From contig JAEWLZ010000303.1 in NCBI GenBank assembly GCA_023457295.1, positions 1 through 5,351 of the forward strand: a DNA stretch of 5,351 nucleotides, in the 5' to 3' direction. The notes beneath the pieces were generated by a model. That model was not told the DNA's origin. It made no database searches and worked only from the letters and a program-made list of their open reading frames with translations. Within the stretch, counting starts at the first letter, position 1; the number at the start of each line of letters is the position of its first letter. The translations under genes were made by a program, and so were the position numbers. Positions 1 through 4,784 of this stretch are shown piece after piece. This stretch comes from Cyanobacteria bacterium OH_PDB_112. Lineage in GTDB: Bacteria; Cyanobacteriota; Vampirovibrionia; Gastranaerophilales; CAJFVJ01.

Positions 1-128
1 ATCCTGAAATGGGTACCAGGCAATATCAAAATTATGATAAAGCCAATATTTCCAAAGGTACTTCTTTTGTTCTAGATCCTAATGATATTAAAGAAGAGAA
101 AAAACCTAAAAAATTCATTTTATTTTAA
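1..128 (+). CDS. C-terminal fragment of an unidentified protein (5' end outside the window)
   Basis: An open frame runs from the window edge to a TAA at 126-128 and gives the last 41 residues of a protein, with complete codons starting at position 3. The fragment starts PEMGTRQYQNYDKANISKGT and ends in a lysine- and proline-rich tail, KEEKKPKKFILF. Support for it being coding is that the frame stays open and a strong intrinsic terminator follows the stop within a few bases, as expected for the end of a real transcription unit. No domain, motif or membrane segment is recognisable in so short a piece, and I assign no function. The basic hydrophilic end looks like a flexible tail. It converges with the sigma factor gene on the opposite strand. 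Confidence 0.6.
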   Translation, partial: PEMGTRQYQNYDKANISKGTSFVLDPNDIKEEKKPKKFILF

Positions 129-130
129 CA

Positions 131-156
131 AAAAAGCCCCCAAATGGGGGCTTTTT
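131..156. terminator. Bidirectional intrinsic terminator between convergent genes
   Basis: A perfect 11-bp inverted repeat (AAAAAGCCCCC at 131-141, GGGGGCTTTTT at 146-156) encloses a 4-nt AAAT loop. The stem has a six-base G/C core (136-141 paired with 146-151). The A/T flanks supply a U-tract in either direction, with five T on the plus strand and six on the minus strand. It lies 2 nt after the stop of the plus-strand fragment and 5 nt beyond the stop of the minus-strand sigma gene, so it probably ends transcription of both. Confidence 0.92.
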
Positions 157-161
157 CAGTT

Positions 162-1109
162 TTACTTCAAGTAATCTTTCAAATGAAGCAGTTCTTCTTT
201 TGTACGCAATTTTTTAATAGCGATATCTTCGATTTGTCTTATACGTTCTTTTGAAAAACCCATTTTTTGTCCGAGTTCTTCAAGAGTTTTTTGCTTCGTG
301 CCAAAAATCCCGAATCTCTCGATTATGATTTCTTTTTCTCTGTCATTTAAAAAATCCAAAAGTCTTTCTATATCCTCCGAAAGCAAATCTTCAGTTGTTT
401 CACAATCAGGACTTTTATGCAGAACATCAGGAACGTAATCTTCCAACACAAGCTCATCACCTATTTGCATATCAAGAGAAATAGGCTCTCTAATCATAGC
501 TTTTTTGATGTTAGAAATTTTAAGCTTGCTCAAATCCATCTCTTTTGCAAGCTCAGCATCGGTCGGCTCTCTGCCGAAATCTGATGCAAGCTGATGAATT
601 GTCTTTTTAAGTAACCTGATTTTGTCGGACATGTGAACAGGAATTCTCACTGTACGAGAGGTGTTGGCGATGGCTCTTATTATTGTTTGTCTAATCCACC
701 ATGTCGCATAGGTCGAAAATTTGAAGCCTTTACGGTAATCGAACCTTTCGGTTGCTCTGATTAGCCCGAGACTCCCCTCCTGCACCATGTCCATAAATAA
801 AACCCCCTGCCCGACATATTTTTTGGCAATACTGACAACAAGCCTCAAATTTGCCTGAACCAGTTTGTCTTTAGCCGTTTTTGCCTCGTCGGGCTTACCT
901 TCTCTTATTATCCTGCCCAGCTCTATTTCTTCGGGAGTCGTCAAAAGTTTCTTTTTGCCGATATCCTTTAAATACATTTGTAAAATATCATCAGAATAAG
1001 CACTTGTACATTTATCAAAATAATGCTCTTTTTCTTCCAAGCCGTCATCAGTTAGCTCATCTATAAACTTTGCATGTATATCTTCAATAATTTCAGGTTT
1101 AATATTCAT
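162..1109 (-). CDS. RNA polymerase sigma factor, sigma-70 family (RpoD/SigA-like, group 1 or 2)
   Basis: This 315-aa sigma-70 factor directs RNA polymerase core to promoters. Region 1.2 is at about 39-71 (DILQMYLKDIG onward). Region 2 spans about 87-161, with the core-binding stretch FMDMVQEG (105-112), the melting aromatics F129, F131, Y134, W137, W138, and the -10 helix WWIRQTIIRAI. Region 3 is about 162-210, followed by a finger at about 213-228. Region 4 is about 250-303, with helix-turn-helix TLEELGQKMGFSKERIRQIE. Region 1.1 is missing apart from a short acidic N-terminus, so the protein is far shorter than E. coli RpoD. By alignment, Q141 matches E. coli Q437 but I144 replaces T440, and K287 replaces R584. 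The start is fixed by an AGAGGA site 6 nt upstream and a TATAAT above it. Whether it is the primary sigma or an alternative group 2 sigma is unclear. The I144 change and the RpoS-like RFGIFG segment lean towards group 2. Confidence 0.93.
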   Translation of the reverse strand: MNIKPEIIEDIHAKFIDELTDDGLEEKEHYFDKCTSAYSDDILQMYLKDIGKKKLLTTPEEIELGRIIREGKPDEAKTAKDKLVQANLRLVVSIAKKYVGQGVLFMDMVQEGSLGLIRATERFDYRKGFKFSTYATWWIRQTIIRAIANTSRTVRIPVHMSDKIRLLKKTIHQLASDFGREPTDAELAKEMDLSKLKISNIKKAMIREPISLDMQIGDELVLEDYVPDVLHKSPDCETTEDLLSEDIERLLDFLNDREKEIIIERFGIFGTKQKTLEELGQKMGFSKERIRQIEDIAIKKLRTKEELLHLKDYLK

Positions 1110-1115
1110 ATTCCA

Positions 1116-1121
1116 TCCTCT
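1116..1121 (-). promoter_or_regulatory. Ribosome binding site of the sigma factor gene
   Basis: On the minus strand AGAGGA lies 6 nt before the ATG at 1109. It is a good SD site at normal spacing and supports this start codon. Confidence 0.75.
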
Positions 1122-1131
1122 TGATTTAAAT

Positions 1132-1160
1132 ATTATATTGTTTCTGTCTTTTTAAATGAA
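1132..1160 (-). promoter_or_regulatory. Candidate sigma-70 promoter of the sigma factor gene
   Basis: A perfect -10 hexamer TATAAT (minus strand, 1137-1132) lies 22 nt upstream of the ATG. At 17-bp spacing the -35 position reads TTCATT (1160-1155), a 3/6 match to TTGACA, so the -35 is weak and no TGn extension is present. Predicted transcription starts near 1125, giving a very short leader that contains the SD. The weak -35 suggests that an activator or other element may help. A repeat cluster lies immediately upstream. Confidence 0.5.
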
Positions 1161-1183
1161 AAATTCAGAAATAATTAATAATG

Positions 1184-1281
1184 TTTTAGTCTAATAAACT
1201 TTAGGATTATTTTCTTTCCTTTTTTATTAGACGAAAGACCCGCAAAAAAGTTTCATATTAGACTAAAAGATTAGATGAAAG
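1184..1281. repeat. Cluster of four 13-bp repeats (consensus near TATTAGACKAAAR)
   Basis: Four copies of a 13-bp word occur in 98 bp. Copy A at 1184-1196 is inverted (TTTTAGTCTAATA). Copy B at 1225-1237 is TATTAGACGAAAG. Copy C at 1256-1268 is TATTAGACTAAAA, the exact reverse complement of A. Copy D at 1269-1281 is GATTAGATGAAAG and abuts C. B and C are 31 bp apart, close to three helical turns, and A and B are 41 bp apart, close to four. The cluster starts 5 bp after the permease stop and ends about 47 bp above the sigma -10 element. A binding site array for a regulator of the sigma gene is the simplest reading. I do not recognise the motif. Confidence 0.6.
1219..1250. repeat. A/T inverted repeat nested in the repeat cluster
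   Basis: CTTTTTT at 1219-1225 and AAAAAAG at 1244-1250 are perfect 7-bp complements around an 18-nt loop that contains most of repeat copy B and the only short G/C patch of the gap (GACCCGC). It is nested inside the outer 13-bp pair 1184-1196/1256-1268. The stem is almost all A:T and has no following U-tract on the minus strand, so it does not look like an intrinsic terminator. Confidence 0.3.
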
Positions 1282-1286
1282 TATTA

Positions 1287-1973
1287 TTAAAAACCCATAT
1301 TCAAAACAGCAAAAGGGCGTTTTTCAAGCTTTTTGCTGATACGTGACATGCCAAAACAAATTATAAAATATGTAATCGCAATAAGTGTCAAAATCTCTGT
1401 TTCATGGTATGTGCGCTCATAAATAATCTCTCCTGAGCGCGTAAATTCAATCAGTCCTATAACAGAAGCCAAAGAAGTGTCCTTTATAAGCGATATAAAT
1501 TGACTCACAAGAGCCGGCATCATACGGCTTATTGCGCAGGGCAAAATAATATACTTTAGTCTTTGCAAAATTGTAAGCCCCAAAGCTTTTGCCGCCTGAA
1601 CCTGTGTTCTTTCGACAGATTTTAAGCCGCTTCTTACGATTTCTGCAATATACGCGGATGTAAACAAAGAAAGAGCAATATAAGCGGATTGAAATTCCAA
1701 CGACCCGAAAATATCATCATGAAATATATTTATACTTGCCAAAATAGGTGAACAGGTAAGATAAATAAACACAATATACAAAACCAAAGGAATACTTCTT
1801 GTTATTTCTATAAAAGCAGCGGCAATTATATTAAGAGGAAAAATCCTTGAATATCTTGCCAGCCCCAAAAAAGAACCTAAAATAAGGCTTGTAACTCCTG
1901 ATAAAAGACCAAGCAAAACAGTTATACGAAGCCCTATCAAAAGCTGTTCGGAATTAAGAATTATATCTTGCAT
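1287..1973 (-). CDS. Polar amino acid ABC transporter, permease subunit (second permease)
   Basis: This 228-aa inner-membrane protein of the HisM/GlnP/GltK type is one half of the membrane channel of the importer. The N-terminal segment around residues 10-40 (GLRITVLLGLLSG) matches the family start. A TRSIPLVLYIVF segment (58-69), an AYIAEIVRSG stretch (107-116) and the cytoplasmic EAA loop (QAAKALGL at 126-133, ILP at 142-145) follow, then the conserved SQFISLIKDTSLASVIGL (157-174). About five membrane segments are expected, and the length is normal for the family. KDTSLASVIGLIEFTRSG resembles the glutamate/aspartate subgroup, which is only a hint at substrate. It is the last gene of the operon. 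Its ATG overlaps the preceding TGA by one base (TGATG), and it has the strongest SD of the operon. The substrate is not proven. Confidence 0.93.
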   Translation of the reverse strand: MQDIILNSEQLLIGLRITVLLGLLSGVTSLILGSFLGLARYSRIFPLNIIAAAFIEITRSIPLVLYIVFIYLTCSPILASINIFHDDIFGSLEFQSAYIALSLFTSAYIAEIVRSGLKSVERTQVQAAKALGLTILQRLKYIILPCAISRMMPALVSQFISLIKDTSLASVIGLIEFTRSGEIIYERTYHETEILTLIAITYFIICFGMSRISKKLEKRPFAVLNMGF

Positions 1974-2647
1974 CAGACTTTTACCTCCCTTCCGAAAACT
2001 TTATTGTGTGCTTCAATAAAATTAGTCAAAACAGCCACAAAACCTGTTAAAATCATATAAATTAAAGCTCCAAGCAAAAAATATTCATAAATTCTAAAAT
2101 CATCCGCAGCACCTTTATAAATAACGTAAAAAATATCAACAACCGCAACAAAACTTACAAGCGAAGAATTTTTTATCAAATTTATAAATTGGCTTCCTAG
2201 AGCAGGAATTACTATACGAATTGCCTGCGGAAAAGTAATCATAAAAAATGTTTGAAAATAATTAAGCCCTAAAGCATATGCGGCTTGGGACTGCTGTTTT
2301 GCAATAGAATTCATCCCGGAGCGAAAAACTTCTGCAATATACGCCGCCGTATAAACACTAAGCGCCATAATTCCACAATTTACTGGCGAAAAACTTAACC
2401 CGAAATGAGGATAAACTTTATAAATTATATAAAGCTGTATTAAAAGAGGAATATTTCTTACAACTTCAATATAAGCATTGGTAAGATATTGCAGACTTCT
2501 GCAAGGTGTATTGCGCAAATAAGTAACAAAAACGGCTAAAAGAAACGCAAAAATACTGCTTAGGAAAGAAACTTTTAATGTTATTAGCAATCCTTGCAAA
2601 ATAAGATTTTTAGCCTCAAAAAGAACTGAGAAATCTAAATTATACAT
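1973..2647 (-). CDS. Polar amino acid ABC transporter, permease subunit (first permease)
   Basis: This 224-aa inner-membrane permease of the HisQ/GlnP/GltJ type is expected to pair with the downstream permease as a heterodimer around the transport path. The typical opening LQGLLITLKVSFLSS (18-32) leads into the first membrane helix. RNIPLLIQLYIIY (64-76), AYIAEVFRSGMNSI (102-115), the EAA loop QAAYALGL (121-128) with the FPQAIRIVIPAL continuation (139-150), and SQFINLIKNSSLVS (152-165) follow in the family order. The EAA loop is the contact for the ATPase. The start codon directly abuts the TAA of the binding-protein gene (TAAATG), so translation is probably coupled. Length and order are normal and I see no damage. 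It is distinct from its partner in the loop after the second helix, so the two are not a simple recent duplication. Confidence 0.93.
   Translation of the reverse strand: MYNLDFSVLFEAKNLILQGLLITLKVSFLSSIFAFLLAVFVTYLRNTPCRSLQYLTNAYIEVVRNIPLLIQLYIIYKVYPHFGLSFSPVNCGIMALSVYTAAYIAEVFRSGMNSIAKQQSQAAYALGLNYFQTFFMITFPQAIRIVIPALGSQFINLIKNSSLVSFVAVVDIFYVIYKGAADDFRIYEYFLLGALIYMILTGFVAVLTNFIEAHNKVFGREVKV
1983..1990 (-). promoter_or_regulatory. Strong internal ribosome binding site for the second permease
   Basis: AGGGAGGT on the minus strand lies inside the last codons of the first permease gene, 9 nt before the ATG at 1973. It is the best SD match within the operon and should allow the second permease to be initiated independently of stop-start coupling. 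Confidence 0.7.
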
Positions 2648-3430
2648 TTATTTTACCCATTTGTGTTTAATTTGCTTTAAAGTACCGTTTTTTTGCATAT
2701 GATAAAGAGATTCATCTATTAGAATTCTTAGAGTTTCTGTTTCAGAACCTTTTTTAATTGCAATACCATAAGGCTCTTTGGTATAACGTTCAGGAAGAAT
2801 TTTGTAATTAGAATCAGAATCCAAAAATCCGTATAAAATACTGTCATCCGTAGTAAGAGCTTCTCCACGACCTGCTTTAAGCGCAGAAAAAGCATCGTTA
2901 TAAGTCCTGAAACCCTGAATAACTGCCTCTGGTGCAAGCATTCTGATATTCTTTTCGGATGTCGACCCCAAAACTATAATAACTTTTTTGTTATTAAGGT
3001 CTTTTACACCTTTAATTGAGCTATTTTGAGGAATCATTATGGCTTGACCCGCCACATAATATGGTTGTGAAAAATCAACCACCTCAAGTCTTTTAGGGTT
3101 TATTGTCATTGTGGCAATTACCATATCAACCGCATCTGATGTAAGCATAAAAATTCTGTTAGAAGTGGTTACTTGCTTAAATTCAACTGCATTAGGGTCA
3201 CCTAAAATATTTTTTGCTATTTCTCTTGCAACATCTATATCAAAACCTTGCACCTGATTGTTCCTGTCAAGGAATCCAAACGGCTTACTATCATATTTGA
3301 CTCCAACTATTAATTTACCACGCTGTCTGATTTTACCTAAAGTATCAAGTTGTGGTTGATTTGACTTGCCAAAATCACAACCGGTAAAAAACACCATGAA
3401 TATCATCATTAATAAAAATATTTTCTTCAT
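2648..3430 (-). CDS. Amino acid ABC transporter substrate-binding lipoprotein (SBP_bac_3 family)
   Basis: This 260-aa protein captures the amino acid outside the membrane and delivers it to the two permeases. Residues 1-17 are a lipoprotein signal peptide ending in the lipobox FTGC, with C18 the lipidated cysteine and D19 following. The mature part is a full family 3 binding protein. It has GKLIVGVKYDSKPFGF (38-53), the family signature GFDIDVAREIAK (62-73), TSNRIFML (89-96), and MTINPKR with R114 as the expected carboxylate-binding arginine. DFSQPYY (119-125), the hinge-side GSTSEKNIR (155-163) and TTDDSILYG (193-201), where D195 probably binds the amino group, complete the fold. The TSNRI and MTIN..R pattern resembles glutamate/aspartate or PEB1-type proteins, so an acidic amino acid is a reasonable guess. 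The gene overlaps the ATPase stop by 4 nt (ATGA). Confidence 0.94.
   Translation of the reverse strand: MKKIFLLMMIFMVFFTGCDFGKSNQPQLDTLGKIRQRGKLIVGVKYDSKPFGFLDRNNQVQGFDIDVAREIAKNILGDPNAVEFKQVTTSNRIFMLTSDAVDMVIATMTINPKRLEVVDFSQPYYVAGQAIMIPQNSSIKGVKDLNNKKVIIVLGSTSEKNIRMLAPEAVIQGFRTYNDAFSALKAGRGEALTTDDSILYGFLDSDSNYKILPERYTKEPYGIAIKKGSETETLRILIDESLYHMQKNGTLKQIKHKWVK
3377..3430 (-). other. Lipoprotein signal peptide with Asp at +2
   Basis: This codes residues 1-18 of the binding protein: basic start MKK, a hydrophobic run rich in F, L, I and M, then F-T-G-C. The residue after the cysteine is aspartate. In diderm bacteria with a Lol system, Asp at +2 is the known inner-membrane retention signal, which would keep the protein next to its permeases. 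In a monoderm it would simply anchor the protein on the outer face of the membrane. Confidence 0.7.
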
Positions 3431-4152
3431 ACCGTCACACTTTCCAAAAACTCTTTCGTCACTTCTTTTTGAGGATTCCCAAAGAAATCCGCAGGATTAT
3501 TTTCTTCAACTATTTCACCACGCGACATAAAAATCACACGATTTGCCACTTCTTTTGCAAATTTCATTTCATGAGTTACAACAATCATTGTAATACCTTC
3601 TTCGGCAAGATTTTTAAGAGTATCAAGCACCTCTGCCGTCATTTGCGGGTCAAGGGCGCTTGTAGGTTCATCAAATAACATTATATCGGGCTTCATAGCT
3701 AAACTGCGAGCTATTGCAACTCTCTGTGCCTGACCTCCGGATAATTCATCGGGATATTTGTCGATTTTATCCAAAAGCCCAACTTTTTCCAAAAGCTCCA
3801 TCGCTACAAATTCTGCCTCAGTCTTTGACATTCCTTTAACTTTTATTGGAGCAAGAGTAATATTCTGCTTAACTGTCATATGAGGAAAGAGATTGAATTG
3901 CTGAAAAACAATCCCCACTTTTGTTCGAATTAAGTTTAAATTGACTCTTTTTGAAGTTATTTCTTCATCTTCAATAAAAATTTTGCCGGTTTTAACTTTT
4001 TCAAGACCGTTAATACATTTTAAAAGAGTGCTTTTACCGCAACCTGATGCACCCAAAAGAGCTATGATTTCGCCCTTTTTTACATCCAAGTTTATATTAT
4101 GCAGAATTCTTGTTTTACCGAAATATTTCGATAAATTGACTATTTTTATCAT
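3427..4152 (-). CDS. Polar amino acid ABC transporter, ATP-binding subunit (GlnQ-type)
   Basis: This 241-aa cytoplasmic ATPase powers the importer. Motifs appear in order: Walker A GASGCGKST (34-42), Q-loop FQQFNLFPHMT (83-93), ABC signature LSGGQ (137-141) in LSGGQAQRVAIARSLAM, Walker B ILMF-type strand IMLFDEP (157-163) with catalytic E162, D-loop SALD (165-168), and H-loop H194 in THEMKFAKEVANRVIF. The THEM.FA.EVA.RV string is characteristic of the polar amino acid (GlnQ/HisP/GltL) subfamily, and 241 aa is its usual length. It is the first gene of the four-gene operon, and its TGA overlaps the binding-protein ATG. All catalytic residues are present. No convincing SD precedes the ATG (AATTTTAAAA-ATG), but MIKIVNLSKYFG is the normal N-terminus, so I keep this start. 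The exact substrate cannot be read from the ATPase. Confidence 0.95.
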   Translation of the reverse strand: MIKIVNLSKYFGKTRILHNINLDVKKGEIIALLGASGCGKSTLLKCINGLEKVKTGKIFIEDEEITSKRVNLNLIRTKVGIVFQQFNLFPHMTVKQNITLAPIKVKGMSKTEAEFVAMELLEKVGLLDKIDKYPDELSGGQAQRVAIARSLAMKPDIMLFDEPTSALDPQMTAEVLDTLKNLAEEGITMIVVTHEMKFAKEVANRVIFMSRGEIVEENNPADFFGNPQKEVTKEFLESVTV

Positions 4153-4175
4153 TTTTAAAATTGTCTTATTGTCTG

Positions 4176-4204
4176 TTAAAAGCTAACCTTGGTTTTATTA
4201 TAAT
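4176..4204 (+). promoter_or_regulatory. Candidate upstream promoter (P1) of rimM-trmD
   Basis: TTAAAA at 4176-4181 (4/6 match to TTGACA) and a perfect TATAAT at 4199-4204 are separated by 17 bp. Predicted transcription starts near 4211, about 58 nt upstream of the rimM ATG. The -10 overlaps the minus-strand -10 of the transporter operon, so the two polymerases could not occupy it together. Confidence 0.45.
4197..4202 (-). promoter_or_regulatory. Candidate -10 element of the ABC transporter operon promoter
   Basis: TATAAT on the minus strand (4202-4197) lies 44 nt before the ATPase ATG and predicts a leader of about 38 nt. The -35 region at 17-bp spacing (4225-4220) reads AGCCTA, which is poor, and no TGn extension precedes the -10. 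This is a plausible but weak promoter, perhaps dependent on an activator. It overlaps a plus-strand -10 element in the palindrome ATTATAAT (4197-4204). Confidence 0.4.
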
Positions 4205-4240
4205 GTAGTAGAAAGATTTTAGGCTCATTTTGTTAAATGA

Positions 4241-4249
4241 TGTTATAAT
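4241..4249 (+). promoter_or_regulatory. Candidate extended -10 promoter (P2) of rimM-trmD
   Basis: TGTTATAAT combines a perfect TATAAT (4244-4249) with the TGn extension at 4241-4243. No good -35 is visible at 16-19 bp, as is common for extended -10 promoters. Predicted transcription starts near 4256, giving a leader of about 13 nt that holds just the SD and ATG of rimM. Confidence 0.5.
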
Positions 4250-4258
4250 AAGCAAAAA

Positions 4259-4266
4259 AGAGGTGG
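4259..4266 (+). promoter_or_regulatory. Ribosome binding site of rimM
   Basis: AGAGGTGG, preceded by an A-run, contains GAGGTG, a 6-nt match to the SD consensus, ending 2-5 nt before the ATG at 4269. It decides the start codon in favour of 4269 over an in-frame TTG at 4230 that has no such site. Confidence 0.8.
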
Positions 4267-4268
4267 TT

Positions 4269-4784
4269 ATGGTTAAATACTTATCGATAGGAAGAATTTT
4301 AAATTTTCATGGAATAAAAGGGGAAGCCAAAATCGGCTATACTAAAGGTCGTGAGGAACAATTACTTTCCATTGAAGTTTTTCTTATTAAAAAGCATGGC
4401 GAAGAAATTTTTTTAACACCAGAGCGTGTAAGATTTCATAAACAGCATGCCATAATCAAATTTAAAGAATTAAATTCCGTTGAAGAAGTACAAGAACTAA
4501 AAAATCTTGAACTTTATGCCGACAAAACCAAAGTGGAAAAACACCTTGAAGAAGATGAATACCTAATTGATGATCTTGTAGGTCTTGAAGTTTATAATAC
4601 AAAAGAAGAATATATAGGCAAAATAAAATATCTTATAACCCAGACGGGGAGTGAACTTTTGTCTATCGAAGACCAAAATCAAAAAACTCACCTTGTGCCT
4701 TTTGTCAAAAAACTCGTACCTGTTGTAGACCTTAAAAAACAAATTATAGTAATAGACGAAATACCCGGACTTATAGAAAGATAA
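4269..4784 (+). CDS. rimM: 16S rRNA processing / 30S ribosome maturation factor RimM
   Basis: This 171-aa protein binds the 30S head near ribosomal protein S19 and assists late 16S rRNA processing. The N-terminal RimM barrel opens with MVKYLSIGRILNFHGIKGEA, the conserved G-(K/R)-I-x4-HG-x-(K/R)-G-E pattern, and runs to about residue 80. The PRC-barrel domain follows at about 94-171. It starts with DEYLIDDLVGLEVY, carries IGKIKYLITQTGSELL and LVPFVKKLVPVVDL, and ends in the family-typical IPGLIE (canonical PEGLL). Length is normal for RimM. I chose the ATG at 4269 because of its strong SD. An in-frame TTG at 4230 would add 13 residues that do not belong to the family and would lie upstream of the predicted P2 transcript start. 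The gene overlaps trmD by one base (TAATG). The expected rpsP neighbour is not upstream here. Confidence 0.95.
   Translation: MVKYLSIGRILNFHGIKGEAKIGYTKGREEQLLSIEVFLIKKHGEEIFLTPERVRFHKQHAIIKFKELNSVEEVQELKNLELYADKTKVEKHLEEDEYLIDDLVGLEVYNTKEEYIGKIKYLITQTGSELLSIEDQNQKTHLVPFVKKLVPVVDLKKQIIVIDEIPGLIER

Noticed and set aside
881..1066. Plus-strand open frame of 61 codons inside the sigma factor gene
   Set aside because: It lies antisense to the strongly conserved sigma regions 1.2-2. It has no SD and no recognisable domain, so it is a shadow frame.
1184..1268. Outer inverted repeat as an intrinsic terminator of the importer operon
   Set aside because: The arms are 59 bp apart, A/T-rich and not followed by a U-tract on the transcribed strand, so it fits DNA-binding sites better than a terminator.
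1184..1281. CRISPR array
   Set aside because: Repeats are only 13 bp, imperfect and of mixed orientation, and the spacing is irregular, with two copies directly adjacent.
2728..2937. Second minus-strand frame inside the binding-protein gene
   Set aside because: It overlaps a well-conserved SBP_bac_3 reading frame on the same strand and has no features of its own.
3469..3678. Plus-strand open frame inside the ATPase gene
   Set aside because: Antisense to the conserved Walker B to H-loop coding region, with Cys/His/Phe-rich composition typical of an antisense shadow.
3941..4186. Plus-strand open frame across the ATPase start and leader
   Set aside because: Antisense to the Walker A region. 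No SD and no homology that I recognise.
4205..4221. Fifth copy of the 13-bp repeat upstream of the importer operon (GTAGTAGAAAG)
   Set aside because: It shares only the TAG and GAAAG parts and needs a gap to align, so the match is too weak to count.
4153..4229. Amino acid riboswitch in the importer leader
   Set aside because: The predicted leader is only about 38 nt with no paired structure or conserved riboswitch core that I could find.
4230..4268. In-frame TTG at 4230 as an upstream start for rimM
   Set aside because: It has no SD. The 13 extra residues do not fit the RimM family, and the ATG at 4269 has a strong SD and the standard N-terminus. The extension would also span the predicted extended -10 promoter.
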